A DNA stretch of 18,827 nucleotides from an uncultured Pseudomonadota bacterium (GTDB lineage: Bacteria; Pseudomonadota; Gammaproteobacteria; Steroidobacterales; Steroidobacteraceae), in assembly GCA_903910215.1 (NCBI GenBank), contig CAIVYV010000166.1, positions 1 to 18,827 on the forward strand, written 5' to 3'. Position numbers and translations under genes: made by a program. This document shows, in pieces, positions 15,062-18,827 of the stretch; position 1 is the first letter of the stretch; the number at the start of each line of letters is the position of its first letter. A model generated the notes under the pieces. The model searched no databases and had not been told where the DNA came from. It saw nothing but the letters and a program-made list of their open reading frames with translations.

Positions 15062-15961
15062 GTGGGCGATCCAAGCAGTGCGACGAAAGGGCCGAACGCC
15101 GCTGCCGCGTCGGTCGGTCGACTCGAGGTCATCGCCACGCCGATCGGCAATCTCGCGGACCTGTCGCCGCGAGCGCGTGACAGTCTTGCGGGTGCCGATC
15201 TGCTCGCAGTCGAGGACACGCGACGCACTGGAGCGTTGCTGTCGGCGCTCGGACTCCAGAAGCCGATGGTCTCGCTGCACACTCACAATGAGCGTGCCCG
15301 CGGCGACGAGTTGATCCGACGTTTGCAGGAGGGTGCGGTGATCGCAATCGTCAGCGATGCCGGCACACCGCTGCTCTCCGATCCTGGCTTTGATCTGGTG
15401 CGTCGTGCTGCGGCCGCAGGGATCACGGTGCGCGGTATTCCGGGTCCCACGGCCATCGCAGCGGCTTTGTCGGTGGCCGCGATTCCTGCCGAGCGTTTTT
15501 GCTTCGAGGGTTTTTTGCCTGCACGAGCCGGGGAGCGACGCACGCGCTTGTCGACTCTCGTACGCGAGGCGCGGGCGATGGTGTTCTTCGAGGCGCCGCA
15601 TCGAATCAGCGAGACGCTCGCCGATATGGCGCTTGTCTTCGGGCCCGAGCGTGAGGCTGCCGTCACGCGGGAGCTGACCAAAATTTACGAGAGCGTCTAT
15701 CGCGGCACACTCGCGAGCTTGGCCGAGCGAGCGGCGCGCGAGCCGGACTGGCAGCGCGGTGAAATCACGCTGGTCGTCGCGGGCGCACTCGAAGCGCCGG
15801 TGAGCGAGGCGGTCGATGCGGCAGAGATCGATCGGATCGTCGCAGCTGCACTCGCTCATTTACCTGCCTCCAAGGCGGCGGCGCTCGCAGCGAATTTGAC
15901 CGGCTGCACTCGAGACACTGCCTATGAGGCAGCGGTGAGGCTCGCGGCCGCGCGTCGCTGA
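15062..15961 (+). CDS. rsmI: 16S rRNA 2'-O-ribose methyltransferase (C1402)
   Basis: 299 residues from a GTG at 15062. Tetrapyrrole-methylase fold motifs are clear: VIATPIGNLADLSPRA (23-38), the AVEDTRRTG block (49-57), VSDAGTPLLSDPG (97-109) and IPGPTAIAAALSVAAIP. KIYESVYRGT and a C-terminal helical domain follow. RsmI uses SAM to methylate the ribose of C1402 in the 30S decoding centre. RsmH, encoded 1.3 kb downstream, methylates the base of the same nucleotide. The about 18-residue lead before the conserved core is slightly long, and GTG 15062 is the only good start with a weak GGGGT upstream. It is divergent from lpoA by 85 bases, as in Pseudomonas and E. coli. Confidence 0.96.
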   Translation: MGDPSSATKGPNAAAASVGRLEVIATPIGNLADLSPRARDSLAGADLLAVEDTRRTGALLSALGLQKPMVSLHTHNERARGDELIRRLQEGAVIAIVSDAGTPLLSDPGFDLVRRAAAAGITVRGIPGPTAIAAALSVAAIPAERFCFEGFLPARAGERRTRLSTLVREARAMVFFEAPHRISETLADMALVFGPEREAAVTRELTKIYESVYRGTLASLAERAAREPDWQRGEITLVVAGALEAPVSEAVDAAEIDRIVAAALAHLPASKAAALAANLTGCTRDTAYEAAVRLAAARR

Positions 15962-16031
15962 ACAGCGCTCTGTCGGGCGTCTCCGTGTTGGGGGCCATCG
16001 AAGATTCATCGCATTCCCTCTATCGCACTCG

Positions 16032-16060
16032 TTGTGGTGATCGGTTCAGGCGCGTATCGT
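16032..16060 (+). promoter_or_regulatory. Likely rnpB promoter
   Basis: TTGTGG at 16032-16037 and TATCGT at 16055-16060 are separated by 17 bases. Each is an imperfect sigma70 hexamer, but the predicted start (about 16066-16068) falls at the first base of the P1 helix of RNase P RNA. The 106-base gap between rsmI and rnpB holds nothing else I recognise. Confidence 0.5.
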
Positions 16061-16067
16061 GCCCACC

Positions 16068-16440
16068 GGAGTCGGCCAGGTGATCGCTGCATTTCGCAAG
16101 AAATGGGGAGGAAAGTCCGGGCTCCTTCGGACACGGTGCCAGGTAACGCCTGGGGGGCGCGAGCCCACGGAAAGTGCAACAGAAAGATACCGCCGACGTG
16201 CCGCCCGCAAGGGTGGCGCAGGTAAGGGTGAAATGGTGCGGTAAGAGCGCACCGCGGACGTGGTAACACGGACGGCACGGCAAACCCCACCGGGAGCAAG
16301 GCCAAATAGGGAAGTCGCAGGGAAACCTGCAGCGCGGTGTCCGAGCGTGACTTCCGGGTAGGCTGCTTGAGGCATTCGGTGACGAATGTCCCAGAGGAAT
16401 GATCACCCTAGACAGAACCCGGCTTACCGGCCGACTCCTT
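16068..16440 (+). ncRNA. rnpB: RNase P RNA, bacterial type A
   Basis: The conserved core reads through clearly. GAGGAAAGTCCGGGC at 16109-16123 and ACAGAACCCGGCTTA at 16411-16425 form the P4 catalytic helix strands and flanks. GCCAGGTAACGCCTGG, AGGTAAGGGTGAAA, GCGGTAAGAGCGCACC, GGAGCAAGGCCAAATAGG and GGGTAGGCTGCTTGAG follow the E. coli M1 order. The ends are set by P1: GGAGTCGGCC (16068-16077) pairs with GGCCGACTCC (16429-16438). Length is about 371-373 bases. The RNA is the catalytic subunit that trims tRNA 5' leaders with RnpA. The GGGTAGG block includes the L15 GGU that pairs with the tRNA CCA end. The location between rsmI and mraZ is the usual one in many gammaproteobacteria. Confidence 0.97.
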
Positions 16441-16489
16441 CTCTTCTAGAGCGTTAGCTGAGGCTTATTCAGCAACTCTCTGAAACCCC

Positions 16490-16507
16490 AAAGATTTTGT
16501 CTTTTTT
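16490..16507 (+). terminator. Weak candidate terminator after rnpB
   Basis: AAAGA and TCTTT flank a five-base loop and run into a T tract (TTTTTT). The stem is short and AT-rich, so it would be weak. A second small hairpin, GCTGA/TCAGC, lies at 16457-16473 without a T tract. One of these may end rnpB transcription before the mra promoter. Confidence 0.3.
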
Positions 16508-16576
16508 GAGCCCTTGCGGAGAGCGCGCAACGCCCGTAAGTTATTGGCAGTACATAAAATTTTCTTCAATTCGCCG

Positions 16577-16606
16577 TTGACACTCCACATCAGCAGTTTC
16601 TATAGT
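16577..16606 (+). promoter_or_regulatory. Promoter of the mraZ division/wall cluster (Pmra)
   Basis: A perfect TTGACA (16577-16582), an 18-base spacer and TATAGT (16601-16606, five of six). This is the best sigma70 promoter in the window. An AT-rich stretch directly upstream (about 16551-16570) resembles an UP element. The predicted start is near 16613, about 50 bases before mraZ. Confidence 0.8.
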
Positions 16607-16615
16607 GGCGCCAAG

Positions 16616-16640
16616 TGGTAAAAAGTGGGGCGAAATGGGC
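16616..16640 (+). promoter_or_regulatory. MraZ operator: three TGG-type boxes at 10-base spacing
   Basis: TGGTA (16616-16620), TGGGG (16626-16630) and TGGGC (16636-16640) start exactly 10 bases apart, each preceded by a short A-rich segment. E. coli MraZ binds TGGGN repeats separated by five bases upstream of its own gene. The boxes lie just downstream of the predicted transcription start, a position suited to repression by MraZ. Confidence 0.75.
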
Positions 16641-16663
16641 GATCATGCGCCCGTTCCAAAGTC

Positions 16664-17116
16664 ATGTTTCGCGGTGCCAGCAGAGTCACGCTCGACGACA
16701 AAGGCCGGATGGTGTTGCCCACCCGGCAGCGTCAGCGCGCGCTCGAGCGGAGCGAGGGCAACCTCGTCGTCACCGTGGATCGCGACCCCTGTCTTCTGAT
16801 TTATCCGCTGCCTGACTGGGAGCAGATCGAACGCAAGTTGATGAGCCTGCCGGCTTTGCATGAGCGGTCCCGCCGCCTGCAACGCTTGATGGTGGGTCAT
16901 GCGACCGAGATCGATCTGGACGGTCAGGGACGGCTGTTGCTGCCGCCCGAACTGCGTGAATACGCCGGTTTGACGCGGCACGCGATGCTGATCGGCCAAG
17001 GTAATCGACTTGAACTCTGGGATGAAGCGCGCTGGAACGAGCGTCGCGATTTCTGGGTCAAGAGCGAGGAAACCGCCACCGATCTGTCGACGGAGCTCGA
17101 GTCTCTGTCGCTGTGA
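16664..17116 (+). CDS. mraZ: Transcriptional regulator MraZ
   Basis: 150 residues from the ATG at 16664, giving the family N-terminus MFRGA. The frame is open to a GTG at 16625, but that codon lies inside the operator. Two AbrB/SpoVT-like swapped-hairpin repeats are seen: DDKGRMVLPTR (11-21) and DGQGRLLLPPELR (86-98). MraZ assembles into rings and represses the mra promoter through the TGG boxes seen just upstream. No Shine-Dalgarno is visible before this ATG, so translation may be inefficient. The stop overlaps a GTG (17113) in the rsmH frame. Confidence 0.96.
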   Translation: MFRGASRVTLDDKGRMVLPTRQRQRALERSEGNLVVTVDRDPCLLIYPLPDWEQIERKLMSLPALHERSRRLQRLMVGHATEIDLDGQGRLLLPPELREYAGLTRHAMLIGQGNRLELWDEARWNERRDFWVKSEETATDLSTELESLSL

Positions 17117-17241
17117 GCGTCGCGCGACGGTCGTCGCGAACAAGGGCGATGCAGTCACGCCGGGCGCGGCGCGAAGGCATCGAGTGCAGGCGATTGTTGC
17201 GGGGGGCGGCTAGATGGCCGTTCTGGCAGGGGCGAACTCCG

Positions 17242-18165
17242 GTGGATGAGCACATACCGGTGCTTGTCGACGAGGTGCTGGAGGTTCTGGCCCCGTCCGC
17301 GGGCGGTTTTTATGTCGATGGCACTTTCGGTCGGGGTGGTCACACAGCGCGTTTGCTGCAGGCGGTTGGTGCCTCGGGCAGCGTGCTCGCGCTCGATCGG
17401 GATCCGCAAGCTATTGCGGCAGGCCATCAAAGATTTCATGACGAGCCACGTCTCGAGCTCGTGCACGCGGACTTTGCGCAGTTGGCGCGAGTGGTCGCCG
17501 AGCGCGGTCGCGGACGGCCCGTCCGTGGCGTACTGCTCGATCTCGGTGTCTCCTCGCCGCAAATTGACGACCCCTCCCGCGGGTTCAGTTTTTCCAAAGA
17601 CGGTCCGCTCGATATGCGTATGGATCCAACCCGCGGCGAGTCGGCAGCCGACTTCGTCGCTCGCGCCGATGAGCGGGAGTTGTTTCAAGTGATCGCTGAA
17701 CTCGGTGAAGAGCGACATGCCAGGCGCATCGCGCGCGCCATCGTGTCGACGCGCGCCGAAGTACCGCTGCGCCGCACGAGTGAGCTCGCCGATCTGGTGC
17801 AGCGCGTCGTACGCGCCCAAGACGGCAAACACCCCGCGACGCGCACCTTTCAGGCGCTGCGTATGCATGTCAACGACGAACTCGGGCAACTGCAGCGTGG
17901 TCTCGAGGCCGCATTTGAAGTGCTCGCGCCGGGTGGTCGAATGGCAGTGATCAGTTTTCATTCACTCGAAGATCGTCGAGTCAAACATTTCATTCGTGAG
18001 CGCTCGATGATCGATCGTGTTTACGCGGGTTTGCCGAATATTCCTGACTCCGCTCAGCCGCGCATGCGCGAAGTGGGTCGCAAGCGTCGCGCCTTGGAAG
18101 CCGAGATTGCGCGCAACCCGCGCTCGCGCAGTGCCGTGCTTCGGTGCGGGGAGCGTCTACGATGA
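17242..18165 (+). CDS. rsmH: 16S rRNA (cytosine-1402-N4)-methyltransferase
   Basis: 307 residues from a GTG at 17242, close to the usual 310. The protein then opens VDEHIPVLVDEVLE, the standard RsmH start. SAM-binding YVDGTFGRGGH (24-34), DLGVSSPQIDDPSRGFSF (100-117) and PLDMRMD follow. An AGGGG lies about nine bases before this GTG. A GTG at 17113 overlapping the mraZ stop would add 43 residues, but that part is rich in Arg and in uncommon codons (AGA, AGG, CGA, GGG) and does not look like protein. RsmH methylates the base of C1402 in 16S rRNA, paired with RsmI. The stop overlaps ftsL (ATGA). Confidence 0.95.
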   Translation: MDEHIPVLVDEVLEVLAPSAGGFYVDGTFGRGGHTARLLQAVGASGSVLALDRDPQAIAAGHQRFHDEPRLELVHADFAQLARVVAERGRGRPVRGVLLDLGVSSPQIDDPSRGFSFSKDGPLDMRMDPTRGESAADFVARADERELFQVIAELGEERHARRIARAIVSTRAEVPLRRTSELADLVQRVVRAQDGKHPATRTFQALRMHVNDELGQLQRGLEAAFEVLAPGGRMAVISFHSLEDRRVKHFIRERSMIDRVYAGLPNIPDSAQPRMREVGRKRRALEAEIARNPRSRSAVLRCGERLR

Positions 18166-18446
18166 AAATGCCCTCTCGTCGCGCCATGTATTTCCTAGTC
18201 CCTGCCTTGTGGCTCGCCGTGCTCGCCTCGGCTGCAGGCGCGGTTTACGTCAAGCACCGGTCACGCGAATTGTTCGTCGAACTCGAACGCGTCAATCGCG
18301 AGCGCGATCGTCTCGAGATGGAATGGGGTCGCCTGCAACTCGAGCAGAGCGCTTTCTCGACGCACGCTTTCGTCGAGAACGTCGCGGCGACCAATCTCGG
18401 TATGCGCACACCGCCGCCGAAGCAGATCGAAGTGGTGGCGCCATGA
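18162..18446 (+). CDS. ftsL: Cell division protein FtsL
   Basis: 94 residues. A short basic cytoplasmic tail (MKMPSRR) is followed by one membrane helix (about 9-29) and a heptad-rich coiled coil (about 32-65: RELFVELERVNRERDRLEME). FtsL pairs with FtsB through this coil and, with FtsQ, activates FtsWI at the septum. The ATG overlaps the rsmH stop and has GGGGAG eight bases upstream. Sequence conservation in FtsL is low, so the call rests on topology, the coiled coil and its place between rsmH and ftsI. Confidence 0.94.
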   Translation: MKMPSRRAMYFLVPALWLAVLASAAGAVYVKHRSRELFVELERVNRERDRLEMEWGRLQLEQSAFSTHAFVENVAATNLGMRTPPPKQIEVVAP

Positions 18447-18456
18447 CGAGGTTCGC

Positions 18457-18827
18457 ATGATCCGCTGGCCTTTCGGCAAGAAATCGGCGACGGCGGCAGG
18501 TCGCAGTGCGGCCGGGCGCGGCTCGCGCAGTGGCTTGAGTCGCAAGCCGGATGCACCGACGCCCTCGTTCGTGTTTCGTGGCTATCTGCTTGCGGGTCTG
18601 ATGGCTGTGGGTGCCGTCGCTCTAACGTGGAAAGCGGTGACTCTGCAATTGGTCGAGGATGATTTCCTGCGCGGCCAGGGTGATGAGCGCTTCACGCGTG
18701 TGGCCCCGATCGTGGCGCATCGCGGCAGCATCACCGATCGCATGGGTGAGCCGCTCGCGGTCAGCACGCCGGTCGACTCGGTATGGGTCAACCCCAAAGA
18801 ATTGACTCTCGGCACCGATCAGATTGC
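18457..18827 (+). CDS. ftsI: Peptidoglycan transpeptidase FtsI (PBP3), 5' part only
   Basis: The first 123 codons from the ATG at 18457, open to the window end. GAGG lies five bases upstream. A long basic, Ser/Gly/Ala-rich cytoplasmic tail (about 1-38) leads into one membrane helix (about 40-62). The class B PBP pedestal motif then begins: RGSITDRMGEPLA (89-101). The transpeptidase domain lies beyond the window. FtsI cross-links septal peptidoglycan with FtsW. It follows ftsL by ten bases in the standard mraZ-rsmH-ftsL-ftsI order. Confidence 0.95.
   Translation, partial: MIRWPFGKKSATAAGRSAAGRGSRSGLSRKPDAPTPSFVFRGYLLAGLMAVGAVALTWKAVTLQLVEDDFLRGQGDERFTRVAPIVAHRGSITDRMGEPLAVSTPVDSVWVNPKELTLGTDQI

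Noticed and set aside
14977..15282. Upstream extension of the lpoA frame
   Set aside because: It lies within rsmI, and using it would bury the clean lipoprotein signal beginning at 14976.
14951..15859. 302-codon open frame on the minus strand opposite rsmI
   Set aside because: It is a shadow of rsmI, which has clear family motifs. The shadow protein is low-complexity, rich in Arg, Cys and Asp, and has no recognisable motif.
16006..16406. Open frames on both strands across the rnpB region
   Set aside because: The RNase P RNA core and P1 pairing explain this stretch fully. Such frames are not coding.
1..18827. Sigma-54 -24/-12 promoters (TGGCAC-N5-TTGC)
   Set aside because: Several TGGCAC words occur, but none that I checked has TTGC at the right spacing.
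1..18827. CRISPR arrays, insertion sequences, phage or defence genes
   Set aside because: No repeat-spacer pattern, terminal inverted repeats, transposase or integrase motifs were seen. All large frames belong to conserved housekeeping genes.

Overview
The window is GC-rich, densely packed chromosomal DNA from a gammaproteobacterium. The gene order (rpoN/lpt block, ibaG-murA, DegS/AlgW protease, petABC-sspB, yraN-lpoA/rsmI, rnpB, mraZ-rsmH-ftsL-ftsI) matches the conserved neighbourhood upstream of the dcw cluster in Pseudomonas- and Xanthomonas-type genomes. I suspect a deep-branching lineage (Xanthomonadales, Nevskiales or Steroidobacterales-like), but the sequence alone cannot settle this. 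I see no insertion sequence, phage gene, CRISPR array, tRNA or rRNA.

Layout. Minus strand, read from 6660 down to 1: kdsD-lptC-lptA-lptB-rpoN-hpf-rapZ-mgtE (mgtE cut by the window edge). This is one tightly coupled run with several 4-base start/stop overlaps. Plus strand 6681-8200: ibaG-murA. It diverges from kdsD across only 20 bases. Minus strand 8216-9430: a membrane-anchored DegS/AlgW-type serine protease. Plus strand 9563-12617: petA-petB-petC (cytochrome bc1 complex), then sspB. Minus strand 12636-14976: lpoA then yraN (26-base overlap). Plus strand 15062-15961: rsmI, followed by the RNase P RNA gene rnpB (about 16068-16440). Plus strand from 16577: a strong sigma70-type promoter, a three-box MraZ operator, then mraZ-rsmH-ftsL-ftsI. 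ftsI runs off the right edge.

Biology. Most of the window serves the cell envelope and its growth. kdsD and lptCAB make Kdo precursor and export LPS. murA starts peptidoglycan synthesis. lpoA activates a class A penicillin-binding protein. mraZ-rsmH-ftsL-ftsI begins the division/wall cluster. rapZ belongs to a family linked to glucosamine-6-phosphate control. The DegS-like protease is the usual first cutter in the sigma-E envelope-stress pathway. petABC supplies respiration. hpf, sspB, rnpB and rsmI act in ribosome hibernation, protein quality control, tRNA processing and rRNA methylation.

What is unusual. I find no wholly new system. The clearest pattern is what is missing at conserved junctions. 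There is no ptsN/hprK/npr between hpf, rapZ and mgtE, no kdsC between kdsD and lptC, no mla genes between kdsD and ibaG, and no sspA between petC and sspB. Each junction is closed to a few bases or a direct overlap. LptC also appears to carry a lipobox instead of the usual membrane anchor, and the palindrome CTCGAG is strikingly frequent across the window.
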